Part shown: piece after piece, positions 34,990 to 44,312 of the stretch
Layout of the letters: each line of letters opens with the position of its first letter
Position numbering within the stretch: position 1 is the stretch's first letter
Assembly (NCBI RefSeq): GCF_023078335.1
Contig: NZ_CP095550.1
Location: 4,880,001-4,944,000 of the forward strand
Origin: Metabacillus endolithicus
GTDB lineage: Bacteria > Bacillota > Bacilli > Bacillales > Bacillaceae
Direction: 5' to 3'
DNA length: 64,000 nt
Notes under the pieces: model-generated
The model's database searches: none
What the model was told of the DNA's origin: nothing
What the model saw: the letters and a program-made list of their open reading frames with translations, nothing else
Translations under genes and position numbers: made by a program

Positions 34990-36138
34990 ATGAATATATC
35001 AAAATTTGTAACACCCGAAATTATTTTCGGTAAAAACTCGATTAAACAAGCGGGTGAGGCATGCTTACGTCTTGGTGCTAAAAAGGTATTAATTGTGAGT
35101 GATCAAGGAGTTGCAGCAGCTGGCTGGTTAGATAAAGTTGTTAATCTTTGTAAAGAATCTTGTCTTCCTTTTGCCATATATACAGATATTACGATTGATC
35201 CAAAGGATACGGAAGTGATTAGCGGATCCCGATCTTATATAGAAAACGAATGTGATGCCATTATTGGTGTTGGTGGCGGGAGCGCATTAGATGTGGCAAA
35301 GGCTATTGCGATTGTAGCAACAAATGGAGGAGAAATTAAGGATTATGAAGGAATCGATAAAATCGTCCATCCTTTACCCCCTATGATCATGATTATGACT
35401 ACAGCAGGATCCGGGTCTGAAGTTTCTCAGTTTTCTGTCATAGTAGATTCAATTCGAAAAAAGAAAATGACAATTATTTCGAAATCACTTGTACCAGACA
35501 TTGCCATCATAGATCCGCTCACTTTAATGACAAAAGATAGCAGTTTAACGGCTGCAACTGGTATGGATGTTTTAACTCATGCTATTGAGGCTTATGTGAG
35601 TATCGCAGCCACACCATTAACAGATGTACAGGCGAAAAATGCATTATCCCTTGTGGCAACTTATCTAAGACCTTCTGTTGCATCAAAAACAAATGAAGAA
35701 GCAAAGGAAGCAATGGCGATGGCTAGCTTACAGGCAGGACTTGCTTTTTCTAATGCAATTTTAGGAGCGGCACACGCTATTTCTCATGCAATAGGTGGGA
35801 GGTTTCCGTTACCTCATGGTGAAATAAATGCAATACTTTTACCATATGTAATGGATTTTAATTTTATTGCTGCGCCAAAACGGTTTAAGGATATGGCAGA
35901 GTGCATGGGAATTGATACAAGAGCTTTTACTCAAAGAGAAGCTGGAAGTGCAGCCATTCAATATGTAAAAGAATTATCTGCAGATATCGGAATTCCAAAA
36001 CAATTAAGAGAGGTTGGAATTTCACAAGAAATGATAGCATCTATCTGTCAAACTGCATTAGAAGATGCATGTATGATAACAAATCCTCGTGATATGAATC
36101 TTGAACAAATGAAGCAGTTATTACATCAGGTTTTGTAA
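34990..36138 (+). CDS. Iron-containing alcohol dehydrogenase
   Basis: A 382-residue group III alcohol dehydrogenase. It has the NAD-binding GGGSALDVAKA, TTAGSGSE, and the metal-ligand set D in GMDVLTHAIEAY and the His residues of AAHAISHAIGGRFPLPHGEINA. Close relatives include EutG/YiaY-type ethanol or 1,2-diol dehydrogenases. ATG 34990 lies behind AAAGGTGAT. The sensor kinase gene starts 14 bases downstream, so the enzyme and its likely regulator are in one operon. Confidence 0.9.
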   Translation: MNISKFVTPEIIFGKNSIKQAGEACLRLGAKKVLIVSDQGVAAAGWLDKVVNLCKESCLPFAIYTDITIDPKDTEVISGSRSYIENECDAIIGVGGGSALDVAKAIAIVATNGGEIKDYEGIDKIVHPLPPMIMIMTTAGSGSEVSQFSVIVDSIRKKKMTIISKSLVPDIAIIDPLTLMTKDSSLTAATGMDVLTHAIEAYVSIAATPLTDVQAKNALSLVATYLRPSVASKTNEEAKEAMAMASLQAGLAFSNAILGAAHAISHAIGGRFPLPHGEINAILLPYVMDFNFIAAPKRFKDMAECMGIDTRAFTQREAGSAAIQYVKELSADIGIPKQLREVGISQEMIASICQTALEDACMITNPRDMNLEQMKQLLHQVL

Positions 36139-36151
36139 GGAGGAAATTCTT

Positions 36152-37801
36152 TTGCTTGAAGATAAAAACGAGATGATTGCCCTGTTAACAGGTGTTGAAT
36201 CTTCTAAGAAAAGCTATTATACAGAACTTAAGAAAACAGTCGATATGCTACAAAAGAAAAATATGCAGCTTGAAATTATAAACGAAGTGATGAAGAGTAT
36301 TAAAATTGATATGACACTAGAAGAGATTTTAAATAATATGGTTGATAAATTAAAAAATATTATTCAATTTGATCGATTAAGCTTTTTTCTACTCCAAAAT
36401 GTAAGGCTTACCTTAATTAACGTTTTTCCAGGAAACACTTTTACCATTGAACGTGGGATAGACTTACCTCGTGATAACTCTCTTTACTGGATGGCTTTAA
36501 CTAAACGGCAAGTTATGTTTCAGCAGTTAGAATATCCAACCTGGAATTTTAATGAACTAGAGTTATTAAGAAACCTAAAGCTAACCAGCATTCTCGTTGT
36601 GCCCATTTATAGTAAAAACAAAGAAATTGGTGTAATCTGTATCGGTCGTTGTTTTCTTGAACATTGGCATTCAGATGACATTGCATTTCTTGAGCAGCTT
36701 GCCGATCATTTAGCAGTTAGTATAGAAAATACCCAATTATATAATGAGGTATTAAGGTCAAAGCAAGAGTGGGAGAACACATTTAAAGCAGTTGACGATA
36801 TGATCATTATTTTTGATAAACATGTAAATGTTATTCAAATGAACGACTCGGTTAGGCACTTTTTGAAAACTCATCATCATAAAGATAATCTTCTACTAGA
36901 GCAACACTATAAAAGACTCGCTAATAAAACGTTTCAAACAGAAAAAACCAGTTATAAAGAAATTCATTTTGAAGATCAATCCACCTTTGAACTTTACACA
37001 TATCCCGTTTATAACAGTAAAAACATCGTATACGGAGTGATTGCGTGTGTAAAAGATGTAACAGAAAAACGAAAAATGGAAGTGCAATTACTTCATTCAG
37101 GAAAATTGGCTGCAATTGGAGAAATGGCAGCAGGAGTTGCTCATGAACTAAACAGTCCACTCACTGCGATCTTAGGAAATTCACAGCTTCTATTAAGAAA
37201 TGTAACGGACGAAGATGATTCTTTTACTCTTTTACGAGATATTAAAACTTGTGGAGTTCGTTGTAAAGACATTATTAAAAGTTTACTAGCTTTCTCCAGA
37301 CAAGAAGAGTATACATTTCAATCTTTTCATATAAATGATGCGGTGAAACAGGTGTTAAATTTATTAAAATATCAATTGGAAAAAAATCAAATAACTGTCA
37401 TCACAAACTTACATGAAGATCTTCCAATGATCGAAGGAAGTCAGCAGCAAATTGAACAAATTATTATTAATCTGCTACTAAATGCAAAAGATGCAGTAGA
37501 AGTGTTAGTAAATGATGATAAAGAAATTGAAATCATGACATCACTTGAAAATCAATCAGTTAAGGTCTCGGTCCGTGACAATGGTATTGGCATAGAACAA
37601 GAACGCTTATCAAAAATTTTCCATCCTTTTCATACAACAAAAGAAGCTGAAAAAGGAACTGGTTTAGGCTTATCAGTAAGTATAGGAATTGCTAAAACAC
37701 ATGGTGGAAGTATTGATGTAAAAAGTGAAGTAAACAAAGGTAGTACTTTTCAACTCGTGTTGCCACTTCAACCATTAACTAAAACTGAGGTGAGTGTATG
37801 A
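36152..37801 (+). CDS. Sensor histidine kinase with GAF and PAS domains
   Basis: A 549-residue soluble kinase with no membrane helix. It has an N-terminal coiled coil (1-50), a GAF domain (about 50-200), a PAS domain (about 205-305), HisKA with the phospho-acceptor HELNSP near residue 331, and an HATPase domain with N-box NLLLNAKDAV, DNGIGI and GTGLGLS. The layout matches NtrB-type kinases that drive sigma-54 activators. TTG 36152 follows AAGGAGG. It overlaps the response-regulator gene by 4 bases (ATGA), so the pair is cognate. The GAF domain presumably senses the alcohol/aldehyde or a redox cue. Confidence 0.9.
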   Translation: MLEDKNEMIALLTGVESSKKSYYTELKKTVDMLQKKNMQLEIINEVMKSIKIDMTLEEILNNMVDKLKNIIQFDRLSFFLLQNVRLTLINVFPGNTFTIERGIDLPRDNSLYWMALTKRQVMFQQLEYPTWNFNELELLRNLKLTSILVVPIYSKNKEIGVICIGRCFLEHWHSDDIAFLEQLADHLAVSIENTQLYNEVLRSKQEWENTFKAVDDMIIIFDKHVNVIQMNDSVRHFLKTHHHKDNLLLEQHYKRLANKTFQTEKTSYKEIHFEDQSTFELYTYPVYNSKNIVYGVIACVKDVTEKRKMEVQLLHSGKLAAIGEMAAGVAHELNSPLTAILGNSQLLLRNVTDEDDSFTLLRDIKTCGVRCKDIIKSLLAFSRQEEYTFQSFHINDAVKQVLNLLKYQLEKNQITVITNLHEDLPMIEGSQQQIEQIIINLLLNAKDAVEVLVNDDKEIEIMTSLENQSVKVSVRDNGIGIEQERLSKIFHPFHTTKEAEKGTGLGLSVSIGIAKTHGGSIDVKSEVNKGSTFQLVLPLQPLTKTEVSV

Positions 37802-39223
37802 TTTCGATTTTAATTATTGACGATGAAGTGGAAATTGGTTATTTTTTATCTCGTCTTTTTCAGTCTAAAGGATATCATGTGAAGGTTGTTAATAGTGGAA
37901 AAGAATTTTCTGAAATTGACTTTTCACTAGAGCAATTTCATGTTGCTATGATTGACCTGAAATTACCGGATGCAAATGGTCTTACACTATTGCAAAATCT
38001 AAAACAAGTTCAACCCACATGTAAAGTAATGATCATGACAGGATACAGTACCATTAAGACAGCTGTCGATGCGATCAAACTAGGTGCGAGTGATTATATA
38101 GAAAAACCTTTTGACGATATTGATTTATTAGAAAAGCAAGTAGAAAAATTGCTAGGATCTACCTGTTTTTCAAATCAACATCATATCGAAAAGATACCGT
38201 GAATCAGGTCTTATTGTTGGTAATAGTAGGGCAATGAATCAGCTTATTCAAACAGCTGCCAAGGTTGCAGGAAAACCGGTAAATATTTTAATTGAGGGTG
38301 AAACAGGTACAGGGAAAGAAGTCTTATCACGCTTTTTACATCAAGCAAGTGATCGGCATCAAGAATCTTTTATTGGTGTGAACTGTGGTGCACTCTCTGA
38401 AAACTTACTAGAAAGTGAATTATTTGGTCATGAAAAGGGTTCCTTTACTGGTGCCACCCAGCATCGAAAAGGATTATTTGAAATTGCCAGCAACGGAACC
38501 TTATTTTTGGATGAAATTGCCGAAGCATCTTATGCGATTCAGGTAAAACTACTTCGGGTTCTTGAAACAAGGGAGTTTATGCGCGTTGGTAGTGAGAGCA
38601 TCCTTCGAACCAAGACTAGGTTAATAGCGGCAACGAACGAAGATCTTAAAGAAGCTGTTAAACAAAAGAAATTCAGAGAAGATTTATTTTATCGTTTAAA
38701 TGTTGTCCATCTAAAAATTCCGCCATTACGAGAGAGGAAGGAGGATATTCCACTCCTTGTTCAGCATTTACTGCAACGAACAGGAACGGCACTTTCATTT
38801 TCTAATTCTGCGATAGACTTATTACAATCATATGAGTGGCCGGGAAACATAAGAGAGTTATCAAACTTTGTTACAAGAGCAGTTATGTTAGCTGATCCTA
38901 ATGCAACCATTATTCAGGCTGACGAGTTACCAATAAATCACCAAACTAAAAGTCAAGTGGTAGCCTCTAATACAGATAAACAAGAAAGTAATTTAGAAAG
39001 TTATTTAAAAACATGGCTAACAGAAACATTGACTACATTTGAACAAAAAGACGAAGTTAAGCTAGATGAGGTACTTGCCCAAGTAAAAGAATTAGAATCA
39101 CAGGTTGGTAAATCGTTTATTATGCGAACGTTAAAAGACACGCATGGAAACAGGAAAGAAGCTGCAAAACGACTGCAAATTACAATGAGAAAGCTGAGAT
39201 ATTTGTTAAACGAAAAAACGTAA
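37798..39223 (+). CDS. Sigma-54-dependent NtrC-family response regulator, frameshifted
   Basis: About 475 residues in three domains. The receiver has acidic pocket DDE, phospho-Asp53 in MIDLKLPD and KP near 104. The AAA+ domain has Walker A GETGTGKE, the sigma-54 contact loop as GSFTGA, Walker B LFLDEI and the Arg finger. The C-terminal Fis-type helix-turn-helix is GNRKEAAKRLQITMRKLRYLL. The receiver and AAA+ parts are out of frame by one base near 38191: removing one A restores EKYRESGLIVGNSRAM. It is the expected activator of the sigma-54 promoter at 39751. Confidence 0.88.
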
Positions 39224-39305
39224 TAACACTTTGATTATGATAAAATATTTATTATAATAAGCAAGAATGACAATAATTGTCCTATAAGGAGATAAAGAAA
39301 AAATC

Positions 39306-39500
39306 ATGTCGAATTCAGAAAATAATACAAATGAAAAAAAGAAAGTAAGTCTTAAGGAATTAATGGAGCAACAATTGGCTAAAAAGAAAGAAAAGCTTTC
39401 TAATAATAAACAATCATTAAATGGTGCTGCTTCTAATCAAAAAATGAAAAGTCAGCAACACAAAAAAACAAGTAATACACGAAGAAAAATGGGTTCATAA
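39306..39500 (+). CDS. Small basic protein, 64 aa
   Basis: A Lys/Gln/Ser/Asn-rich, highly charged product with a short helix KVSLKELMEQQLAKKKEKL, then a low-complexity basic tail. There is no signal peptide or Cys. ATG 39306 lies behind TAAGGAGAT, and a terminator follows, so expression is plausible. I do not recognise the family; a nucleic-acid-binding or sporulation-type small protein is possible. Confidence 0.6.
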   Translation: MSNSENNTNEKKKVSLKELMEQQLAKKKEKLSNNKQSLNGAASNQKMKSQQHKKTSNTRRKMGS

Positions 39501-39510
39501 ACGAACTTTT

Positions 39511-39552
39511 AAAAAGGACATTTTCTTAATAAAAGAAGATGTTCTTTTTATT
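39511..39552 (+). terminator. Terminator closing the adh/kinase/regulator unit
   Basis: AAAAAGGACATTTTCTT pairs with AAGAAGATGTTCTTTTT (two G-U pairs); T-rich tail. Confidence 0.8.
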
Positions 39553-39734
39553 TTCTATTGAAATTTCTGTTTGTTCTCCTTGCGTGATACAACGCTTTAT
39601 CCAGCATCAGTTTTTAAGAAAAGAGTAACCAAATCTAGCATTCTCTACGCAAATTCGGCACTGTAACAAAAAAACGGCAGAAATAAGCCGACTTTTCGGC
39701 TCTAATATCATGGTATATTGGAATCTCCTCCAAT

Positions 39735-39748
39735 TGTAAGCGTTTATT
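39735..39748 (+). promoter_or_regulatory. cre-like site next to the sigma-54 promoter
   Basis: TGTAAGCGTTTATT matches 12 of 14 positions of the CcpA site TGWAANCGNTNWCA and ends 3 bases before the -24 element. Bound CcpA would block the promoter or the activator approach. Confidence 0.5.
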
Positions 39749-39750
39749 AT

Positions 39751-39768
39751 TTGGCACAATTCTTGCTT
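39751..39768 (+). promoter_or_regulatory. Sigma-54 (SigL) -24/-12 promoter of the aldehyde dehydrogenase
   Basis: TTGGCAC-AATTC-TTGCTT fits the consensus TGGCAC-N5-TTGCW exactly, with GG at 39753-39754 and GC at 39765-39766. Its target is the aldehyde dehydrogenase gene at 39979. The sigma-54 activator encoded just upstream is the obvious partner. Confidence 0.88.
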
Positions 39769-39978
39769 GTTTATTAACGAATCAATTTGAGAGGAGTTGT
39801 TTAATGATAGAAATACAATAATAGAAATAGTTTCCATTCTCTGTTCTAACACGATCTAAAGATTAATATATTTGATAGCGGTGGCACGATCACCAACAAT
39901 AATTGATACATCAATTTGTCTTACATAAATTCTTTTAGCTATCCAACTTATATTTTAATATTTTAGGAGGAGATTTTA

Positions 39979-41474
39979 ATGGTACAAAACGTAGGAACAA
40001 AAGAACTAGAATTGAGCCCTAGATTAGTTGAATTTTTAAATGGTGATAAAAAGCTTTTTATTAATGGAGAATGGGTAGAGGCAGTAAGTGGTAAAACATT
40101 TGATACATTAAACCCTGCAACTGGTGAGAAACTAGCATCTGTTTCTGAAGCAGGAGAAGAGGATATAGATGTTGCAGTAAAAGCTGCTAGAGAAGCATTT
40201 GACAATGGTCCTTGGTCAAAGATGGGAACTGCTGAAAGAAGTCGTTTAATTTATAAATTAGCTGATTTAATTGAAGAACATAAAGTAGAGCTTGCACAGT
40301 TAGAAACACTAGATAACGGTAAACCGATCCGTGAAACTGCAAACGCTGACATTCCGTTAGCAATTGAACATTTTCGATATTTTGCAGGATGGTCTACAAA
40401 GATCGTAGGACAAACAATTCCTGTACAAGGAAACTATTTTAATTACACACGTCATGAAGCAGTTGGTGTAGTTGGACAGATTATTCCTTGGAACTTCCCA
40501 TTGTTAATGGCTGCTTGGAAGCTTGTACTGCCCTTGCAACAGGATGTACAATTGTCCTTAAGCCGGCAGAACAAACACCGTTATCTGCACTATATTTAGG
40601 GAAATTAATTAATGAAGCTGGCTTCCCTAAAGGTGTTGTTAATATCGTTCCAGGGTTTGGTCAAACAGCTGGTTCACCATTAGTAAATCACCCGTTAGTA
40701 GACAAAGTGGCTTTCACTGGTTCAACAGCTGTTGGTAAAGCAATTATGAGACAGGCAAGTGAATCATTAAAACGTGTAACACTTGAGCTTGGTGGAAAAT
40801 CACCTAATATCATCTTACCTGATGCTGATCTTTCAAAGGCTGTGCCTGGTTCTTTAATGGGAATTATGTTTAACCAAGGTCAAGTATGCTGCGCGGGTAG
40901 CCGTCTTTATGTACAGAAAAAACAATACGATAATGTTGTTGCAGATTTAGTATCTTTAACAAAAGATATCTCTCAAGGTAATGGATTATTAGAAGCAACA
41001 ACAATGGGACCTCTCATTTCAGCACAACAGCAAAATCGTGTAAAAGGATACATTGATAAAGGAATTGAAGAAGGAGCAGAAGTTCTAGCTGGAGGTAATA
41101 TTCCATTTGAACAAGGTTATTTCGTAGCTCCTACCATCTTCGCCGATGTTAATAATTCAATGACGATCGCAAAGGAAGAAATCTTCGGACCGGTTGTTGC
41201 TGCAATGCCGTATGATGACTTAGATGATCTTGTTGACAAAGCAAATGACTCTAACTATGGTCTAGCAGCTGGTGTTTGGACACAAGATATTAAAAAAGCA
41301 CACTACATTGCACACCGTATTAAAGCAGGAACTGTATGGGTAAACTGCTACAATGCATTTGACGCAGCAAGTCCATTTGGCGGATATAAGCAATCAGGTA
41401 TCGGCCGTGAAATGGGAAGCTATGCGTTAGAAAATTACACAGAAGTAAAAAGTGTTTGGGTAAATATGGATTAA
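39979..41474 (+). CDS. NAD-dependent aldehyde dehydrogenase, frameshifted
   Basis: A full-length (~498 residues) ALDH split by one base. The N-terminal part has [22 protein letters not shown] and [15 protein letters not shown]. The second frame has the NAD-site FTGSTAVGK, catalytic Glu in LELGGKSPN, nucleophile Cys in GQVCCAGSR and EIFGPVV. Adding one base (probably C) after 40525 gives [11 protein letters not shown] and joins them. ATG 39979 follows AGGAGG. With the Fe-alcohol dehydrogenase it would convert an alcohol to a carboxylate; it is expressed from a sigma-54 promoter. Ethanol/acetaldehyde or a diol-derived aldehyde are plausible substrates. Confidence 0.9.
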
Positions 41475-41485
41475 TTGCTGAAGGT

Positions 41486-41515
41486 AAGAGGTCGTCAATC
41501 TGATGACCTCTTTTA
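41486..41515 (+). terminator. Terminator after the aldehyde dehydrogenase
   Basis: AAGAGGTC/GACCTCTT (41486-41512), followed by TTAATTT. Confidence 0.75.
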
Positions 41516-41554
41516 ATTTGGTTTTAGATAACGGGAAAAGTGTCGATTTTTGTC

Positions 41555-41722
41555 TAATCGAAGATAAATCGTTCGAAATCGAAGGTAAATTTTCATAATC
41601 GAAGATAAAACATTTAAAATCGAAGATAAATCTCAGTAATCGAAGATAAAATCTCCGTAATCGAAAATAAAACGTTCGAAATCGAAGATAAATCTCCATA
41701 ATCACAGATAAAATCTAATATC
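41555..41722. repeat. Eight-unit ~21-bp tandem repeat
   Basis: Eight successive imperfect units of 20-23 bp, each starting ATCGAAGATAAA (variants ATCGAAGGTAAA, ATCGAAAATAAA, ATCACAGATAAA) followed by a variable 8-10 bases such as TCGTTCGA or TCTCCGTA. The array fills the gap between two convergent genes. A minus-strand frame across it is an artefact of the period being seven codons. Confidence 0.8.
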
Positions 41723-41741
41723 AGTCAGCCAAAGACAAAAA

Positions 41742-42212
41742 TTATAACGGTTTCCGCCCATTAAAAATAATTTCTGCCATAAAAGGCGAGTATTCTTTAA
41801 TAATCCGTTCAGATTCACTAGATAAAATGCCACTTTCATATGTATACAATCTCTTTTTAACATAAGGAACAGATTCGATAAAGTTTTCCATTTGTAAATA
41901 GTTATCCTTAACACCAAAAACAATATGTCGTATATTTGCCATAACAATAGTTGTTAAACACATCATACAAGGTTCAACAGTTGTGTAGATTGTACAATTT
42001 TCAGCATGTTTTTTTAAATAGGCTGCACAGCTATGGATCGCATTTATTTCAGCATGTGCCACTTCGTTTTCTAATGTGCTTATCCGATTAGATCCTCGCG
42101 AAATGATTTTACCATCATGAACGATCACAGCCCCAATTGGCCGATCTCCGCGTTTTCCTGCTTCTTCAGCTTCTTTTAAAGCTTCATTCATATAAAAAGT
42201 ATGATCTATCAC
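41742..42212 (-). CDS. Nucleoside/tRNA adenosine deaminase family protein
   Basis: A 156-residue cytidine-deaminase-fold enzyme with zinc ligands HAE (53-55) and PCMMC (81-85), plus the N-terminal RPIGAVIVHDG. The spacing resembles TadA and guanine deaminase (GuaD) relatives. The C-terminal ~45 residues are unlike the tRNA-binding tail of TadA, so a free nucleobase or nucleoside is the more likely substrate. GTG 42212 has TAGGAGG with 7 bases; the nearby ATG is out of frame and stops at once. Confidence 0.82.
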   Translation of the reverse strand: MIDHTFYMNEALKEAEEAGKRGDRPIGAVIVHDGKIISRGSNRISTLENEVAHAEINAIHSCAAYLKKHAENCTIYTTVEPCMMCLTTIVMANIRHIVFGVKDNYLQMENFIESVPYVKKRLYTYESGILSSESERIIKEYSPFMAEIIFNGRKPL

Positions 42213-42274
42213 ATGTATGCCTCCTATAATCTTTATTATAATATAGTATAAAACTAGATTAAGGGAGTTTCAAA

Positions 42275-42745
42275 ATGAATTTCTATACAAAGAGCGCATT
42301 AAATCAGATCAAGCTAGCTCTTGATTCTGTATCTAACATTATTAATCAGTTGAAAGAGGAAGATTTACATATAAAGACTTTAGCAACTAAACGCTCAATT
42401 GGTGAGCTTTTGGAACATATTTCAGTGTTATGTGAAGCTGATCTACTTATTTTAAATGGGGCAACAGAAGGAGAAATGTCATCATTTTATAGTGCTCATC
42501 CATACGAAACATTGGAAGATTTGCAACAAGCTTTAGAAAAACATTATAAAATACTTGAAAAAGCATTTTTAAATTATACAGAAAACGAGCTTTTAGAAAT
42601 GACTACTTCATATTGGGGTGTTACATATTCTAGATATGAATGGCTGTTAGAAATAATAGCTCATCTTTATCACCATAGAGGGCAGCTACATTCACTGCTC
42701 GTATATCACTTCAAAAAGGATCTTAACGTCTCTTTATTCGAATAA
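42275..42745 (+). CDS. DinB-family protein
   Basis: A 156-residue four-helix protein. The metal His triad of the DinB/YfiT fold is suggested by EHI (helix 2), and HLYHHRGQLHSLL near the C-terminus. Family members are metal-dependent enzymes, some of them bacillithiol S-transferases, others unassigned. ATG 42275 follows AAGGGAG. It is the first of three DinB-like genes within 7 kb. Confidence 0.8.
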   Translation: MNFYTKSALNQIKLALDSVSNIINQLKEEDLHIKTLATKRSIGELLEHISVLCEADLLILNGATEGEMSSFYSAHPYETLEDLQQALEKHYKILEKAFLNYTENELLEMTTSYWGVTYSRYEWLLEIIAHLYHHRGQLHSLLVYHFKKDLNVSLFE

Positions 42746-42823
42746 CTAATAACAACAATGGATATTGGTTAAGAATCTGGGAAAATTATCATTAACTATA
42801 TAATGATTGGTGGTTAGTGATAT

Positions 42824-43465
42824 ATGGAATGGGATTTTATCTGGAAAGCTATTCTCATCGTTCTGGTTGGAACAGTTTTATTGAGAATTGCAGGAAGAAA
42901 AACAATTTCTCAGATGACATTAGCTGAGACAGTATTAATGGTTGGTATTGGTTCTCTCCTTATTCAGCCTGTTGCGGGTAAAAATGTTTGGACGACATTT
43001 TTAGTCGGAGGAATATTAGTTGGGACTCTTTTAGTTATGGAACTTCTTCAAATGAAATCAGACAAATTTGAAAAAGCGATCACAGGTAAAGCAAAGATTA
43101 TCATTGATAACGGAAATCTAAATGAGAAAAACCTAAAAAAATTAAGATTATCTGTAGATCAACTTGAAATGATGCTCCGCCAAAATAGTATATCCAAAAT
43201 TAGCGATGTAAAATGGGCAACCTTAGAACCAAATGGCCAATTAGGCTATGAGTTAAAACAAGAAGCGCAGCCTGTTACAAAGAAGGATTTTGACGATTTT
43301 AAACAAACAATTGTTAACTTAATACCTAGCAATGCTCAACTTACTCATATAAATGAAATTTTAGGCTTAATTAACAATCATACACAGCCAGAAAGTAAAG
43401 AGGACATTTTTGCAGAAGTGAAACATAAACGACATAAAGAAGCTCCTCCAAAGCACTTACAATAA
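42824..43465 (+). CDS. YetF-like DUF421 membrane protein
   Basis: A 213-residue protein with three N-terminal helices. It has the LLRIAGRKTISQMTLAETVLMVGIGSLL region, and the cytoplasmic DUF421 domain begins near the ITGKAKIIIDNGNLNEKNLKKLRLS segment. The latter corresponds to the YetF core (GxxxxLIxxGxxxxxxLxxxRxt). A linker and basic tail follow. The family contributes to spore germination or envelope properties in bacilli. Start ATG 42824 with GGTGGT upstream. Confidence 0.85.
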   Translation: MEWDFIWKAILIVLVGTVLLRIAGRKTISQMTLAETVLMVGIGSLLIQPVAGKNVWTTFLVGGILVGTLLVMELLQMKSDKFEKAITGKAKIIIDNGNLNEKNLKKLRLSVDQLEMMLRQNSISKISDVKWATLEPNGQLGYELKQEAQPVTKKDFDDFKQTIVNLIPSNAQLTHINEILGLINNHTQPESKEDIFAEVKHKRHKEAPPKHLQ

Positions 43466-43524
43466 TTTTTCGTAAAAAACATCAATAAATGTAATATTTT
43501 AGTTAATTTTGAAAAAATATGTAG

Positions 43525-43590
43525 TATAATAGGATTGTTATTTATAATAAATCCCTAAGTAGACCTCCCGTTTTCTTAGGGATTTATTAT
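43525..43590 (+). other. Promoter-like TATAAT followed by a 15-bp hairpin (possible short RNA)
   Basis: TATAAT (43525-43530) with a weak TTAATT 16 bases upstream lies 14 bases before a perfect 15-bp stem (43544-43558 with 43576-43590). The 17-base loop contains CCTCCCG. There is no T-run beyond the stem. It could be the terminator of the DUF421 gene, an operator, or a short RNA with an anti-Shine-Dalgarno loop. Confidence 0.35.
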
Positions 43591-43643
43591 ATTAACTTGA
43601 AAAGAGGCATTGAAAGGTCGATTCTGAGTAATACCTCCGTTTT

Positions 43644-44200
43644 TTAGTCGAGTTTCTTTGCTGTTTTTTCTTTCTTGGGCCAAATAAAATAGCTTGATGT
43701 AATGTATAAATCAATCGCTAAAACGATTAACCATACTTTTACCATTGTATTGAGTGCTTCGGTTCTTTGTGGATCCTGGATAAAGATGATCATCATTTCT
43801 AAGATTGCCACACCAATTATAAATGCGACAACGTGCTTGATAAATCCTTTTCCATAATGCCTAGCAAAAGGAATGCCGTATCGTTTCACGGCTTAGCTGA
43901 CGATTTTTTCATAATATAAAATTGGAATTTTTCGTCCATCCAATTAATCATACTTTTTCCATATGCCAGAGAAACTCCGATATAAACTGCAGCAATTCCA
44001 TGTGCAAGAGTTGCTGATGCTCCGCGGTACAAATCAATGCTTGTAATGATAATTAACAAAAGGTCAATAATGGGGGTAGAAGCTAACAGTATAAAACCTA
44101 GTTTTTGAAACTGCAGTAAATATCGTGCCGTTAACCCTAGTAATATAACAATCCAAAATGAAACCTCGCATGCAATAATAATCCATCCTATATAATTCAT
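43644..44200 (-). CDS. Membrane protein, probably one gene split by a frameshift
   Basis: Two minus-strand frames, 44200-43886 (104 residues, three helices, HGIAAVYIGVSLAYGKSMI) and 43889-43644 (81 residues, two helices, ITSSYFIWPKK), overlap by four bases. Their order and composition look like a single ~185-residue Bacillus membrane protein: the junction SAKP/KRYGIPFARHYGKGF falls in a basic loop, and adding one base at 43887-43889 fuses them. A genuine pair with GTG restart coupling is the alternative. ATG 44200 follows AAGAGAGG. Function unknown. Confidence 0.62.
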
Positions 44201-44312
44201 AAATACCTCTCTTTATGAAATGGTAATATCTAACACTATTTTAGCACTTCTTACTTTTATTTGTTACATTTAAAAAATATATTCTAATAGATCCATAGAA
44301 AGGAGCAATATG

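Larger units (their letters stand above)
39553..39978 (+). promoter_or_regulatory. Aldehyde dehydrogenase upstream region with activator-site candidate
   Basis: About 425 bases without a credible gene. It contains the inverted repeat AGCCGA-CTTT-TCGGCT (39686-39701), with related half-sites TTCGGC near 39654 and ACGGC near 39674. These are candidates for the upstream activating sequence of the NtrC-type regulator, about 60 bases before the -24 element. The repeat is not followed by a T-run, so it is unlikely to be a terminator. A leader of roughly 200 bases lies between the sigma-54 start and the ATG at 39979. Confidence 0.5.

Noticed and set aside
41427..41705. A 92-codon minus-strand frame with repeated FYFRLRRFYLRL-like segments
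   Set aside because: It is generated by the 21-bp tandem repeat (seven codons per unit) running opposite non-coding DNA and the end of the aldehyde dehydrogenase gene.
41555..41722. CRISPR array
   Set aside because: The period is only ~21 bp, there are no unique spacers of 30-40 bp, and no cas genes are near. It is a degenerate tandem repeat.
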